NCBI GenBank assembly: GCA_009773765.1
Contig: WTWZ01000005.1
Span: 62,001-126,000 of the forward strand
Direction of reading: 5' to 3'
DNA: 64,000 nt
From: Prolixibacteraceae bacterium
GTDB lineage: Bacteria; Bacteroidota; Bacteroidia; Bacteroidales; Prolixibacteraceae
Positions 1 through 11,043 of this stretch are shown one piece after another. Made by a program: the position numbers and the translations under genes. The notes below the pieces were generated by a model. It was not told where the DNA came from. It made no database searches and saw only the letters and a list, made by a program, of their open reading frames with translations. The stretch's first letter is position 1, and each line of letters starts with the position of its first letter.

Positions 1-30
1 AAAGGATGTCAATTGACATCCTTTTTTGTA
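1..30. terminator. Perfect 24-bp palindrome followed by T-run, probable (bi)directional terminator
   Basis: aaaggatgtcaa|ttgacatccttt is an exact palindrome followed by tttt; adjacent to the stop of the minus-strand ABC permease. Confidence 0.7.
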
Positions 31-1278
31 TTATTCATAACGAAGAGACTCTATTGGATCAAGCAGTGAAGCTTTTTGTGCCGGATAGTAACCTGAAATG
101 ATTCCAACCCCAAAACACAATACAACCCCCATTATTATCCAACCCCAGGGAATAATAAATGTAGAACCAATCATTACTGATACCAGGTTGCCAACCAGAA
201 TTCCCAAAACGATGCCCAGAAAACCGCCAATTTGACCGATTACAATTGCTTCAATTAAAAACTGTTGCTTAACTGTTTTATTTTTTGCACCAATCGCCTT
301 TCTCACCCCAATTTCCCTGGTGCGTTCTGTTACCGATACAAGCATGATATTCATCAACCCGACGGCTGCACCCAAAAGGGTAATAAAACCAATTATAGTT
401 GCCACTAATGTAATATTCTGAATGTTCTTTAAAAGGAGGTTGACAATATTATCACTCTTTTCAATATTAAAATCTGTTTCATCAAGTGGCGACAAATTCC
501 TGACATTGCGAAAAACAGATTCGGCCTGGCCAATGGCAGCGTCAATTAATTCAGGTTGGTTCACCTTAATCTGAATATCGAAATTCATGTTTGGCCTCGA
601 AAAATAAGTGCGTGAATTTGAATATGGTATAAAACAGGCCAAATCGCTGCTCCCGCCAAATCCACTTCCTTTTTCGCTGAGGACCCCAATTACTTTATAA
701 TTCCCATTTCCAATACTTATAACTTTCTGAAGTGGGTTTTCACCTCCCTTAAATAATTTTTTAGCAAGTTCGCTTCCAATCAATACCATATTTCTCCCCG
801 AAATAATATCATCTTCACTAAAAGCCCTACCCTCATTCACTTCATATCCTGATGTAAACAAATAATCAGTATCGATGCCGCGAACAGTAATATTCGGATT
901 GGTTTTTTCGGAACCATATTTTAAAGTTGCAGTACCAGTTGAATTTACTGAAATTGATGACATAGCAGGAAAACTGAATTGTTTTTTGAATTCCTTTGCT
1001 TCGTAATAAGAAATGTATGAATAATTCTTTGTACGGTAACGCTGGTTTCCAATCTGCACCCTCATTCCCATGCTGGTAATTGAAAATGTATTAGCCCCAA
1101 GTACTGTAAATTCTTTGGTAATCGAGGTTTTTATTGATTCAATTGCGGTCAGTATCCCAACCAACGCAGTTATACCAATGGCAATAATCATTACCGTTAA
1201 TATAGAGCGAAGAATATTACTTCGGATAGATTGCAGCGCAATCCTGATATTTTCTGCAAATAACGCTGTGCTTCGCAT
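31..1278 (-). CDS. ABC transporter permease, MacB/FtsX family
   Basis: N-terminal TM segment, MacB periplasmic core, C-terminal '[25 protein letters not shown]' motif. Confidence 0.93.
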   Translation of the reverse strand: MRSTALFAENIRIALQSIRSNILRSILTVMIIAIGITALVGILTAIESIKTSITKEFTVLGANTFSITSMGMRVQIGNQRYRTKNYSYISYYEAKEFKKQFSFPAMSSISVNSTGTATLKYGSEKTNPNITVRGIDTDYLFTSGYEVNEGRAFSEDDIISGRNMVLIGSELAKKLFKGGENPLQKVISIGNGNYKVIGVLSEKGSGFGGSSDLACFIPYSNSRTYFSRPNMNFDIQIKVNQPELIDAAIGQAESVFRNVRNLSPLDETDFNIEKSDNIVNLLLKNIQNITLVATIIGFITLLGAAVGLMNIMLVSVTERTREIGVRKAIGAKNKTVKQQFLIEAIVIGQIGGFLGIVLGILVGNLVSVMIGSTFIIPWGWIIMGVVLCFGVGIISGYYPAQKASLLDPIESLRYE

Positions 1279-1659
1279 ATAAAATGTTTAACCTGATGTT
1301 AAATTTAAAACTTTAATAATAATTCAAACCACATTAGTTTCAAAAATTCAATTTCAATTACAAAAGATAATCCATTTCGGGGGAAAATGATTTTTTCCCG
1401 AATAGCAGACGTATTTGTTCGATATTTTTCCTTGTTAATTTTCTTTTAACATTTTTTAATGGAGCCGTATTTCTTTAAATCTTTCCTGGGCAAATTGAAA
1501 ATAATACAATGAAAATAATTATATATCAGTTTTTTGACAGGCCTTAAAATAGTTTTTTAAAACAGATTTCAATTTAACCGATAGTTTTTATCTAATATTT
1601 GGCATTTAATGTTCTTGCATATTGAATAAAAACATTTAAAATTTATCCCTGATTCAAAA

Positions 1660-2190
1660 ATGTACTTTATGATATTTCATTTTCAAATCATTTCACAAGA
1701 ATGTAAAAACTTTCAACTCGAAGTTGAATTATCTAAAAGACATACCTTTTTCGATTTTCATTCTTTAATTCAAAAAAGTTTAGGTTACGAATCACATCAG
1801 TTGGCGTCTTTTTTTATTCCCGATAAAAGAGGGTTAAAGGAAAAGGAAATTTCGATGCTTGACTTGGGCATGAATGGGGCAGCATATTATATTATGCAAA
1901 AAACCCCGCTTTCAGATTTAATTCAATCGAAAGGGCAAAAACTCATATATACTTTTGATTTTTTAAATGACAGATCATTATTAATAGAATTAACAGATAT
2001 CATTATGGAAAAAAATCTAATTGAACCATTAGTCACTTTAAAACGGGGTGTATCTCCAATTCAGGTTTTAGGTGAAGAGGTTGACGTAATTGATCATGAA
2101 TCGTTAGAAAACCAGGAAGAGAAAGTTTATATGCTTTTTGGTGAACTTGAAGATTACACAGAGATTTTTGGTGAAATGGAGGATTTTTAA
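1660..2190 (+). CDS. pRiA4b ORF-3-like (IS1096 passenger TnpR-like) family protein
   Basis: Sequence resembles the PRiA4_ORF3 fold family; no transposase nearby. Confidence 0.55.
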   Translation: MYFMIFHFQIISQECKNFQLEVELSKRHTFFDFHSLIQKSLGYESHQLASFFIPDKRGLKEKEISMLDLGMNGAAYYIMQKTPLSDLIQSKGQKLIYTFDFLNDRSLLIELTDIIMEKNLIEPLVTLKRGVSPIQVLGEEVDVIDHESLENQEEKVYMLFGELEDYTEIFGEMEDF

Positions 2191-2217
2191 CTCGCCGATA
2201 ACAATTTTAAAAAATTC

Positions 2218-2252
2218 GGGGGCTGTTCAGTATTTTGAACAGTCCTTTTTTG
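2218..2252 (+). terminator. Rho-independent terminator
   Basis: ggctgttca-gtatt-tgaacagtcc stem followed by ttttttg. Confidence 0.7.
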
Positions 2253-2281
2253 TTGTTAATTTGAGATAAAATAACGGGTAA

Positions 2282-3190
2282 ATGCAAAAATATTTAATTG
2301 TTTTAACCGGCCCTACCGGTATTGGAAAAACAAAAACCGGCATTCAAACCGCGCAACATTTTAATACTGAAATTGTATCGGCAGATTCGAGGCAAATTTA
2401 CAAAGAAATGGCCATTGGAACAGCAGTGCCTGATATTACCGAGTTAAACATTGTGAAACATCATTTCATTCAAACTCATTCTGTTCATGAAGTTTATAAT
2501 GCCAGCAGGTACGAAAACGAAGCTTTGAAGGTAATCAATTCTGTTTTAGAAACAAGAAATTTAGTTTTACTTGTTGGAGGCTCAATGCTTTATATCGATG
2601 CCGTTTGTCAGGGAATTGACATAATGCCCGATGCTGATCCGGAAATTCGAAAAGTGCTGACAGGCAAATTTGAAAACGAAGGATTGGAAAGTTTGCGCTT
2701 TCAGCTTAAAAAAATGGACCCCGTTTATTTCAACTCGGTCGACTTAAAAAATCCGAAACGGATAATCCACGCACTCGAAATCAGTATTCAAACCGGAAAA
2801 CCATATTCTTCGTTCCTTTCAAACCCAAAAAAAATACGCCCGTTTTCAATCATAAAAATCGGATTGAACTGCGACAGGGAAAAACTGCACAACAGAATAA
2901 ACTTTCGTATTGACCAAATGATTGATGCAGGGCTGGAAAATGAAGCCCGCAATTTGTACCACTTGAAATATTTAAATGCCTTAAATACTGTTGGTTACCG
3001 TGAATTATTTGCATTTTTCGACGGAAAAACAACACGCGAAAAAGCCATTGAACTGATAAAACGTAATTCGCGGCGGTACGCACGGAAACAGCTTACCTGG
3101 TTTAGAAACGAAAATGAAATGAACTGGTTTGAACCTGAACAGTTAAGTGAAATAATTGCTTTTATTAAAACCCGCATTTCTGAGCAATGA
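2282..3190 (+). CDS. miaA: tRNA dimethylallyltransferase
   Basis: P-loop GPTGIGKT, 'VSADSRQIYKEMAIGTA', 'RYARKQLTWFR'. Confidence 0.95.
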   Translation: MQKYLIVLTGPTGIGKTKTGIQTAQHFNTEIVSADSRQIYKEMAIGTAVPDITELNIVKHHFIQTHSVHEVYNASRYENEALKVINSVLETRNLVLLVGGSMLYIDAVCQGIDIMPDADPEIRKVLTGKFENEGLESLRFQLKKMDPVYFNSVDLKNPKRIIHALEISIQTGKPYSSFLSNPKKIRPFSIIKIGLNCDREKLHNRINFRIDQMIDAGLENEARNLYHLKYLNALNTVGYRELFAFFDGKTTREKAIELIKRNSRRYARKQLTWFRNENEMNWFEPEQLSEIIAFIKTRISEQ

Positions 3191-3645
3191 ATATACCCGG
3201 AAATTTTGTAATCCGTGTTTACGCAATTATTGTAAATGAAAATCAGGAAGTTTTGATTTCTGATGAATTTCAGCTTGGAATTAAAATGACAAAATTCCCC
3301 GGAGGAGGGCTCGAATTTGGCGAGGGAACAATTGATGGTTTAAAACGTGAACTCAGAGAAGAATGTAACAGCCAGGAATTAATAAATATCAAACATTTTT
3401 ACACCACCGATTTTTTTCAGAAAGCGCACTTTTACAACAATAAACAACTGATAAGCATTTATTACCAGGCCGAACTTGCAAAGCCTGTAAGATTCCCAAT
3501 TTCAAATAATCCGTTTAATTTCACCGTGAACAAAAACGGAAACCAAAGTTTTCGATGGGTTAAAATAAAAAATTTAAATGCAGATGAAATTACTTTCCCA
3601 ATTGATAAATTTGTTGCGGGAAAATTAAAACTACATTTTTTATGA
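3187..3645 (+). CDS. NUDIX hydrolase
   Basis: NUDIX box 'GGGLEFGEGTIDGLKRELREECN'; ATGA overlap with miaA. Confidence 0.9.
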   Translation: MNIPGNFVIRVYAIIVNENQEVLISDEFQLGIKMTKFPGGGLEFGEGTIDGLKRELREECNSQELINIKHFYTTDFFQKAHFYNNKQLISIYYQAELAKPVRFPISNNPFNFTVNKNGNQSFRWVKIKNLNADEITFPIDKFVAGKLKLHFL

Positions 3646-4784
3646 AAATTACCATTTTGGGGCCTGCGCATCCTTACAGAGGGGGTATTGCCGCACTAAA
3701 CGAGCGACTGGCACGGCAACTTGTTGATGAAGGCCACGATGTGAATGTTGTTTCGTTTACAGTACAATATCCCAAATTTCTGTTTCCCGGCAAAACCCAG
3801 TTTTCAGAACAAAAAACAACATTTAATTTTCAAATTACACGCGAAATAAATTCGGTTAGCCCCATAAACTGGTTAAAAACCGGCTGGAAAATTAAAAATT
3901 CACGCCCCGACATTTTAATTGTCAGATTCTGGTTACCATTTATGGGGATGAGTTTAGGCTCAATCTGCAGAATTGTTAAACTCAACCGGCATACTAAAAT
4001 TATTTCAATTGCCGACAATATAATCCCCCACGAAAAACGCCCCGGCGATAAACTGCTTTGCCGCTATTTTATTGGCAGCATCGATGCATTTATAACCATG
4101 TCGGGCAGTGTATTAAAGGATTTGGAAAAATTCAGGTATAAAAAACCAAAAATCCTCACACCCCACCCCATTTACGACCATTACGGGGCTGTTGAAACCC
4201 GTGAAAATGCGCTGATAAATTTAAACCTCTCGAAAGAAGACCGTTACATTTTGTTTTTTGGATTTATCCGCGATTACAAAGGACTGGATCTTTTGCTAAA
4301 GGCCTTTTCGAACCCATATTTTAAACCAAACAGAATAAAACTGATTGTAGCCGGCGAATTTTATGCCGACGAAGTAAGTTATCGCGACTTAATTAAGGAA
4401 CTGAACCTGGAAGATGATGTGATTTTAAGAACAAGTTACATTTCGAATACCGAGGTTCAGCACTATTTTAATGGCGCCGACATAGTTGCCCAGCCATATA
4501 AATCGGCAACACAAAGCGGAGTTACCCAAATTAGCTACCATTTCAATAAACCAATGCTGGTAACCAACGTAGGAGGTTTGGCCGAAACTATTCCTCACAT
4601 GAAGGTAGGTTATGTTGTTGAGCCTGATTCAGAAAAGATTGCAATAGCTTTGATAGATTTCTTCGAAAACAAACGACTGGAAAATTTCTCCGGCAATATT
4701 CTTCATGAAAAAGAACGTTTTAGTTGGGATAAAATGACCAGTTCCATTATGAAACTTGCAAACCAAATCAGAAAAAAAAAGTGA
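3642..4784 (+). CDS. Glycosyltransferase (GT4-like)
   Basis: N-term 'GPAHPYRGGIAALNERLARQL', Rossmann C-domain, 'GVTQISYHFNKPMLVTNVGGLAE'. Confidence 0.88.
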   Translation: MKITILGPAHPYRGGIAALNERLARQLVDEGHDVNVVSFTVQYPKFLFPGKTQFSEQKTTFNFQITREINSVSPINWLKTGWKIKNSRPDILIVRFWLPFMGMSLGSICRIVKLNRHTKIISIADNIIPHEKRPGDKLLCRYFIGSIDAFITMSGSVLKDLEKFRYKKPKILTPHPIYDHYGAVETRENALINLNLSKEDRYILFFGFIRDYKGLDLLLKAFSNPYFKPNRIKLIVAGEFYADEVSYRDLIKELNLEDDVILRTSYISNTEVQHYFNGADIVAQPYKSATQSGVTQISYHFNKPMLVTNVGGLAETIPHMKVGYVVEPDSEKIAIALIDFFENKRLENFSGNILHEKERFSWDKMTSSIMKLANQIRKKK

Positions 4785-4802
4785 TATTTTAATTGAATAA
4801 AA

Positions 4803-7043
4803 GTGCAGCATTTTACACCAGCGGAAAAAAGGTATATCGAAGATTGTTACGAAGATTTTATAAAGGAAATTCGCAATAAATTTGACGACGAACGGCTTGC
4901 CCGTATTGAAAAGGCATTCCGTTTTGCCAATGCTGCCCACGAAGGAATCAGGCGCAAATCGGGAGAACCGTACATTATACATCCGATTGCAGTTACAAAA
5001 ATTGTTGCCAAAGATATTGGACTGGGCGCAACATCGATTGTTGCAGCTATTTTGCACGATGTAGTTGAAGACACCGAATACCGCATTTCCGACATTGAAA
5101 CAATGTTTGGTGAAAAAGTAGCCAAAATTGTGGATGGGCTCACAAAACTTTCCGGCGATTTCGATTCGCGGCAGGCACTTACATTAAAGAAAATGTTAAT
5201 GACCCTTTCAGAAGACGTCAGGGTAATTCTCATAAAAATTGCCGATCGTCTGCATAACATGCAAACCCTCGAATCGATGCCACCAAACAAACGGATGAAA
5301 ACGGCCAGCGAAACCCTGTTTCTTTATGTGCCGCTTGCCCACCGTTTAGGTTTATACACCATTAAAACCGAACTTGAAGAACTCAGTTTTAAATACAAAC
5401 ATCCCGAAGAATACAACCAAACCATTTATTTGCTTCATAACCAGGAAGAAAAACGTAACTACCTGATCAACGAATTTATCAGGCCCATCAAAGAAAAACT
5501 GACACATGAAAATTTCGACTGCGAAGTAACACACCGGTTAAAATCGAGTTACTCCATTTGGCAGAAAATGCAAAATAAAGGCGTCAGCTTTAACGAAATT
5601 TACGACATTCTGGCCATTCGGATTGTAATAAAACCAAACCCTGACATTTCGGAAAAACGACAGTGTTTCGACGTTTTGTCCATCGTCACCGATATCTATA
5701 AACCTAAACCCGACCGAATCCGCGACTGGATAAACCTGCCCAAAGTAAACGGCTACGAATCGCTTCACGTTACGGTAATGGGGCCGCAGGGCAAATGGGT
5801 TGAAGTTCAGATAAGGACGGAACGAATGGATGAAATTGCCAACCGGGGATTTGCATCACATTACCGCTATAAAGACATATCAACTTTCGAAAATGAACTG
5901 GAAACCTGGATTGAACGGATTCGCGATCATCTGAAAAATCCGGATACCGATGCTTTTGAATTTCTCGATGATTTTAAACTTGATCTTTACGGTTCCGACA
6001 TCAATGTTTTCACCCCTAAAGGAGAAATGGTTTCCGTGCCGAAAGGCTCTACAGTGATTGATTTTGCATACGAAATCCACAGCGATTTGGGGAATAAATG
6101 CATAGGCGCCAAAATTAACCAGAAATTGGTGCCGGTTAGCCATATCCTTCAAAATGGCGACCAGATTGAAATACTAACTTCAAAAAATCAAATTCCCAAA
6201 CCCGAATGGCTCAAGTTTACAACAACTGCAAAAGCACGTTCAAAAATTAAAGATGCTTTTAAGCTGGAGAAAAACAAGCATATTGAAAAAGGAAAAATAA
6301 TAGTTGAGGCAGCTATTATTCAGTCTGGTGTACCTTTAACATCAAATAATTTAAAAAAAATTACAGGGCATTACAACCTCAATAATAAAGATCAGCTTTA
6401 TTCCGAGGTTGGAATGGGATTTATTGATTTAAAAGATATCAATGAAATTCTTGTCCGCAAATCGGAAAATAAACTGGTTAAATACTGGAATATCACATTT
6501 GGAGGCAAAAAAAAGGGTGGAAGCGGTAAAGAGCAATCAGATACAGCAACTAGCAAAAAATCAAAATCCAAAATTGACCGTAAAAAACCCTTTATTTTAA
6601 AAGAAAACCAGGACAATGTCACTTTTTCACTGGCCAAATGTTGCAATCCGATACCAGGCGATGAGGTTTTGGGATATCTGAGCACCGACGACCATGTGAT
6701 AATTCACAAAACTGATTGCCCTGTTTTAGACAAATACATTTCGAACCAGGGAGAAAAAGTGATAACTGCTGAATGGACAAAATTCAAAAAACAATCATAC
6801 CTCACCCGTTTAGTCCTCGAAGGTTTCGACAGGCTGGGAATCGTAAATCAAGTTACAAATATCATCTCGAACGAAAACAACATTAATATGCGCTCGGTTC
6901 AGTTTGATACCACCGATGGTATTTTTAAAGGTGAATTATTCCTTTACATTCATAATACCGAAGATTTAAATAACCTGATTTCCCAGCTCAAAAAAATAAA
7001 GGGAATCGAAAACGTATCGCGCATAAAAAATCTGAACGATTAA
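4803..7043 (+). CDS. RelA/SpoT bifunctional (p)ppGpp synthetase/hydrolase
   Basis: HD domain 'AAILHDVVEDT', synthetase, TGS and ACT domains; GTG start. Confidence 0.95.
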   Translation: MQHFTPAEKRYIEDCYEDFIKEIRNKFDDERLARIEKAFRFANAAHEGIRRKSGEPYIIHPIAVTKIVAKDIGLGATSIVAAILHDVVEDTEYRISDIETMFGEKVAKIVDGLTKLSGDFDSRQALTLKKMLMTLSEDVRVILIKIADRLHNMQTLESMPPNKRMKTASETLFLYVPLAHRLGLYTIKTELEELSFKYKHPEEYNQTIYLLHNQEEKRNYLINEFIRPIKEKLTHENFDCEVTHRLKSSYSIWQKMQNKGVSFNEIYDILAIRIVIKPNPDISEKRQCFDVLSIVTDIYKPKPDRIRDWINLPKVNGYESLHVTVMGPQGKWVEVQIRTERMDEIANRGFASHYRYKDISTFENELETWIERIRDHLKNPDTDAFEFLDDFKLDLYGSDINVFTPKGEMVSVPKGSTVIDFAYEIHSDLGNKCIGAKINQKLVPVSHILQNGDQIEILTSKNQIPKPEWLKFTTTAKARSKIKDAFKLEKNKHIEKGKIIVEAAIIQSGVPLTSNNLKKITGHYNLNNKDQLYSEVGMGFIDLKDINEILVRKSENKLVKYWNITFGGKKKGGSGKEQSDTATSKKSKSKIDRKKPFILKENQDNVTFSLAKCCNPIPGDEVLGYLSTDDHVIIHKTDCPVLDKYISNQGEKVITAEWTKFKKQSYLTRLVLEGFDRLGIVNQVTNIISNENNINMRSVQFDTTDGIFKGELFLYIHNTEDLNNLISQLKKIKGIENVSRIKNLND

Positions 7044-7113
7044 TTTTTAATCATTCCAAAGAAAATTAAAAAATATATTTTACTTTTACGCCCTATTTTA
7101 AATTGGTTTAAAT

Positions 7114-7551
7114 ATGAATAACCAAAAAACCAGAGAAACGGTAAAGAATATGTTTACCGAATATTTGGAAATGAATGGACATCGTAAAACACCGGAAAGA
7201 TTTGCTATACTGGATGAAATTTATTTTCGCGAAGGGCATTTCGACATTGAGTCGTTGTATATTTCGATGAAAAACAACAACTACAGGGTTAGCCGTGCCA
7301 CATTATACAACACCATTGATTTGCTGCTCGAGTGCAAATTGGTTGTTAAACACCAGTTCGGCAAAAACATTGCCCAGTTCGAAAAAGCATTTGCAACAAT
7401 GCAACACGACCATTTAATTGATATTACCAATGGAAAAGTGGTTGAATTTTTCGATCAGCGAATCAGAGAGATTATCGAAGACGCCTGTCTGAAAAACAAC
7501 TTCAAATTATCTCATCACACACTTTACATCTACGGCGAAAATCTGAAGTAA
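7114..7551 (+). CDS. Fur family transcriptional regulator
   Basis: Winged-helix '[26 protein letters not shown]...[16 protein letters not shown]'. Confidence 0.88.
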   Translation: MNNQKTRETVKNMFTEYLEMNGHRKTPERFAILDEIYFREGHFDIESLYISMKNNNYRVSRATLYNTIDLLLECKLVVKHQFGKNIAQFEKAFATMQHDHLIDITNGKVVEFFDQRIREIIEDACLKNNFKLSHHTLYIYGENLK

Positions 7552-7655
7552 GAAATTTGCTGGTTACCTTAACAATTTATAAAACCCTTGTTACAAGTTC
7601 TGTTTTTTTAGCCGGTAACAAAAATATTTGTATTTTTAACCGCTTAAATGGCAGG

Positions 7656-7696
7656 CCGTGAAAATTTTATCTTTTACGATTAATTTTCACGGTTTT
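7656..7696 (+). promoter_or_regulatory. 11-bp perfect hairpin in the purA leader (terminator/attenuator-like)
   Basis: ccgtgaaaatt ... aattttcacgg followed by ttttcc, 30 nt upstream of the purA ATG. Confidence 0.5.
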
Positions 7697-7722
7697 CCAT
7701 GTAAAATAAAAATTGAAAATCA

Positions 7723-9009
7723 ATGAAAGTAGATGTATTGCTCGGCCTTCAGTGGGGAGACGAAGGAAAAGGGAAAATTGTTGATGTATTAACTCCAAAA
7801 TACGATGTAATTACCCGCTTTCAGGGCGGGCCAAATGCAGGCCATACTTTGGAATTCAACAACATAAAACATGTATTGCACACTATTCCGTCGGGTATAT
7901 TTCGCGATAATAAAATAAACATCATTGGCAACGGCGTGGTAATCGACCCGATAGTTTTTCAGAAAGAAATTGAATCGCTAAAAAAAATCGGGGTCGATAT
8001 TTCAAAAAATCTCTACATTTCGAAAAAAGCACACATGATTTTACCAACTCACAGGTTATTGGATGCTGCTTCGGAATCAAAAAAAGGCGAATCAAAAATT
8101 GGCTCTACACTTAAAGGAATTGGCCCAACGTACAAGGACAAAATTGGTCGCGAAGGTTTGCGGGTTGGCGATTTGCTCAACGATTTCGAAGAAAAATACA
8201 GGTCGAGAACTGATAACCACAAATTACTCCTGAAGGATTTCTTTCATTACGATTTTCAACAAATTCTTGATGATTGTGAAAAGGATTGGTTCGAGGGCAT
8301 CAGGCTTTTAAAAACATTCAATATAGTTGATACCGAACACATGATTAACCAGCTTTTGCTCGAAGAGAAATCGGTTCTGGCAGAAGGCGCCCAGGGAACA
8401 TTGCTTGACATTGATTTTGGTTCATACCCGTTTGTTACCAGTTCGAACACAATTTGTGCCGGCGCCTGCACAGGTTTAGGTGTGGCGCCAACAAAAATCG
8501 GCGAAGTTTTGGGCATTTTCAAAGCCTATTGTACCCGTGTTGGAATGGGGCCTTTCCCAACTGAATTGCTCAACAAAACCGGCGACAATATGCGAAAAGC
8601 CGGAAATGAATACGGTTCCACAACCGGAAGGCCCCGCAGATGTGGCTGGCTTGATTTGGTAGCCCTCAAATATTCGGTAATGCTCAACGGAGTTACCCAG
8701 TTAATTATGATGAAGGCCGATGTGCTCGACCAGTTTGAAACGATTAAAATTTGTATTGGCTACGAAATTGATGGTGAAATAGTTGAACATTTCCCGTTTG
8801 AACTCGACGACACTGTTAAACCCGTTTATGTTGAATTACCGGGCTGGCAAACTGATTTGACCAGAATTAAACACCAGGACGAGTTTCCGGAAGAATTCAA
8901 CAATTATATTAATTTTATTGAAGACGAAATGGGAATTCCAGTAACAATAGCATCAGTTGGCCCAAACCGTGAACAAACTATTATTTTGGATTCTGGCAAT
9001 AACCTTTGA
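7723..9009 (+). CDS. purA: Adenylosuccinate synthetase
   Basis: 'GLQWGDEGKGKIVD', 'GPTYKDKIGREGLRVGDL', 'STTGRPRRCGWLD'. Confidence 0.97.
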   Translation: MKVDVLLGLQWGDEGKGKIVDVLTPKYDVITRFQGGPNAGHTLEFNNIKHVLHTIPSGIFRDNKINIIGNGVVIDPIVFQKEIESLKKIGVDISKNLYISKKAHMILPTHRLLDAASESKKGESKIGSTLKGIGPTYKDKIGREGLRVGDLLNDFEEKYRSRTDNHKLLLKDFFHYDFQQILDDCEKDWFEGIRLLKTFNIVDTEHMINQLLLEEKSVLAEGAQGTLLDIDFGSYPFVTSSNTICAGACTGLGVAPTKIGEVLGIFKAYCTRVGMGPFPTELLNKTGDNMRKAGNEYGSTTGRPRRCGWLDLVALKYSVMLNGVTQLIMMKADVLDQFETIKICIGYEIDGEIVEHFPFELDDTVKPVYVELPGWQTDLTRIKHQDEFPEEFNNYINFIEDEMGIPVTIASVGPNREQTIILDSGNNL

Positions 9010-9031
9010 TTATTCCGAATAAATCATAAAT

Positions 9032-9070
9032 TAAAACCGTTCTTCCATAAAATTAGAAAGAACGGTTTTA
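9032..9070. terminator. Bidirectional terminator between purA and the TPM gene
   Basis: taaaaccgttctt / aagaacggtttta 13-bp perfect inverted repeat. Confidence 0.75.
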
Positions 9071-9101
9071 AACATTAAACGCGAAACTTTAAACTCTGAA
9101 A

Positions 9102-9881
9102 TTACCAGCTTCCCCCTGCGCCGCCGCCGCCAAAACCGCCGCCGCCGAAACCGCCAAAACCGCCGCTTCCCGAAGAAAAATTCCCGAACGAACCGCCTGA
9201 ACCGCGGCCACCTGACAGCATTCCCATTGCAAGCCAAAATGGTAAACTTTTACCTGGCGAATAAAACCGGTTGCGCCTGCTCCGCATCAAGGGAATAATA
9301 AGGAAAAAAAGCAGAAAGATGAATAGCCCCGGAAATATCCCATCGCTCTTCTTTGCATAATACTCCTGGTATTGTTCAGCGGTATATTCTCCTTGTGTAA
9401 TCTCCATAATTACCTTTACTCCGTTAGAAATACCTTTGTAATAATTATTTTCACTAAAGTACGGGATCATTTCATAGTCGATAACTGTTGAATTCACTAT
9501 GGCATCGGGCAAAACACCCTCCAATCCGTAACCTGTGGCAATAAATACCTGCCCTTTGCTGTTGCCCTGTTTGGGTTTTACCAGAATTACAATACCGTTA
9601 TTATTCTCCTTTTGACCAACACCCCATTTTTCACCCAGTTGAACTGCAAAATCAGCAGGGTCGTAACCATGCAAATCAGGAACGGTAACAATAACAATCT
9701 GTGTTGAAGTAGCCCTGTCAAAACGAACCAAAGTATCTTCGAGAAATTCACGTTCGTTTGCCGATAAAACATTGGCAAAATCGTTTACTAACCGCGGCGG
9801 TACCGGGCGATCAGGAATTTGTGCAAATGAAATTTCAGCAAAACCTGAAATTACCAATATCAAAATGACTAATTTCTTCAT
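9102..9881 (-). CDS. TPM domain (YgcG-like) membrane protein
   Basis: Signal peptide, TPM domain, Gly-rich C-terminus GGGGFGGGGAGGSW. Confidence 0.9.
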   Translation of the reverse strand: MKKLVILILVISGFAEISFAQIPDRPVPPRLVNDFANVLSANEREFLEDTLVRFDRATSTQIVIVTVPDLHGYDPADFAVQLGEKWGVGQKENNNGIVILVKPKQGNSKGQVFIATGYGLEGVLPDAIVNSTVIDYEMIPYFSENNYYKGISNGVKVIMEITQGEYTAEQYQEYYAKKSDGIFPGLFIFLLFFLIIPLMRSRRNRFYSPGKSLPFWLAMGMLSGGRGSGGSFGNFSSGSGGFGGFGGGGFGGGGAGGSW

Positions 9882-9889
9882 TATTAACT

Positions 9890-10330
9890 TTAATTTTTGC
9901 CAAACGATATATCATCCGAAAGTTCGTTAACATCCTCTTTAAAATACGTAAAATGTTTTTTCAACTGCTCACCTGCCATCAAAATACCATTAGTGAGCCC
10001 CTCGGCCAGGTTTCCTTCTTTGAATTTTGAAAGAACAAGTTCTTTTGTTGACTCCCAAAAATTTTCAGGAACTTTCTGGTTTAACCCGGCATCCCCTAAA
10101 ATGGCAAATTGATGGTCTTCAACTGCAAGATAAAACAGCACCCCGTTCCGCAACCGGGTTTTGTGCATTTCCATTTTTTCAAAAACATAAGCAGCCCGAT
10201 CCAAGACATCCCCCTTACAATATTTTTCAATATGTACCCTGATTTCGCCCGAAGTATTCATTTCGGCTGCCCTGATAGCGTTGGTTATCTGCAGTTTGTT
10301 TTCCGCGGTAAAATATTTCTTAACATTCAT
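9890..10330 (-). CDS. TPM domain protein
   Basis: 'AIRAAEMNTSGEIRVHIE' TPM family; operon with LemA. Confidence 0.85.
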   Translation of the reverse strand: MNVKKYFTAENKLQITNAIRAAEMNTSGEIRVHIEKYCKGDVLDRAAYVFEKMEMHKTRLRNGVLFYLAVEDHQFAILGDAGLNQKVPENFWESTKELVLSKFKEGNLAEGLTNGILMAGEQLKKHFTYFKEDVNELSDDISFGKN

Positions 10331-10341
10331 TTTATCTATAC

Positions 10342-10920
10342 TTAAAACTGTACTTCCGGTGCTTTATCTGCCCCCTGTTGTGCTTCAAAATAGGTTTTTT
10401 TATCAAAACCAAACCAGCCTGCATAAATTACCTGTGGAAACTTACGTATATAAGCATTGTAAGTTTGTGTGGCTTGGTTAAACTTTTGCCTTTCCACAGT
10501 AATTCTGTTTTCAGTCCCTTCAAGTTGCGCCTGCAAATCCAGAAAGCTCTGGTTGGCTTTTAAATCAGGATAACGTTCCACAACCACCATTAACCTGCTC
10601 AATGCTGACGATAAGCCATCCTGCGCCTGGTTAAACTGCTGAATGGATTCAGGTGTCAGGTTTTTTGGGTCGATATTTACCGAAGTTGCTTTTGAACGGG
10701 CTTCAATCACACCTTCCAGTGTTTCCCTTTCGTGAGCTGCATATCCTTTAACCGTGTTAACCAGGTTCGGGATTAAATCGGCCCTGCGCTGATATACGTT
10801 CTCAACCTGTGCCCATTGCGATGTAACCTGTTCTTCCATTTCAACCATTTTGTTGTAACCGCAACTTGAAAATAAAATTGCAACTAACGCTGCAAGTAAT
10901 ACAAATCTCATTCTTTTCAT
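10342..10920 (-). CDS. LemA family protein
   Basis: 'YNKMVEMEEQVTSQWAQVENVYQRRADLIPNLVNTVKGYA'. Confidence 0.95.
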   Translation of the reverse strand: MKRMRFVLLAALVAILFSSCGYNKMVEMEEQVTSQWAQVENVYQRRADLIPNLVNTVKGYAAHERETLEGVIEARSKATSVNIDPKNLTPESIQQFNQAQDGLSSALSRLMVVVERYPDLKANQSFLDLQAQLEGTENRITVERQKFNQATQTYNAYIRKFPQVIYAGWFGFDKKTYFEAQQGADKAPEVQF

Positions 10921-11043
10921 TTTTGCATTTTTTATAATTTGACAAATATTTCGAAATAATGTTAAAAATCATCCCAAAATTCGGGGAAACACAATATTTT
11001 ACCGCTGTATTTCATTTCAACACCGATAAACATTATCGAAGAT

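Noticed and set aside
1070-1282. 70-aa + strand ORF at the 5' end of the ABC permease
   Set aside because: Shadow ORF of the minus-strand permease, no independent support.
1660-2190. pRiA4b/IS1096-passenger-like gene as evidence of a transposon
   Set aside because: No transposase, inverted repeats or target duplication found nearby; this family is often chromosomal.
4629-5290. Antisense ORFs (142 and 147 aa) opposite the glycosyltransferase/relA-spoT junction
   Set aside because: Cys/Asn/Phe/Ser-rich shadow ORFs opposite well-supported genes.
9107-9215. Dense GCC/GCCGCC-type repeats (ccgccgccgccaaaaccgccgccgcc)
   Set aside because: They encode the normal Gly-rich tail of the TPM-domain protein on the minus strand; not a separate repeat element.
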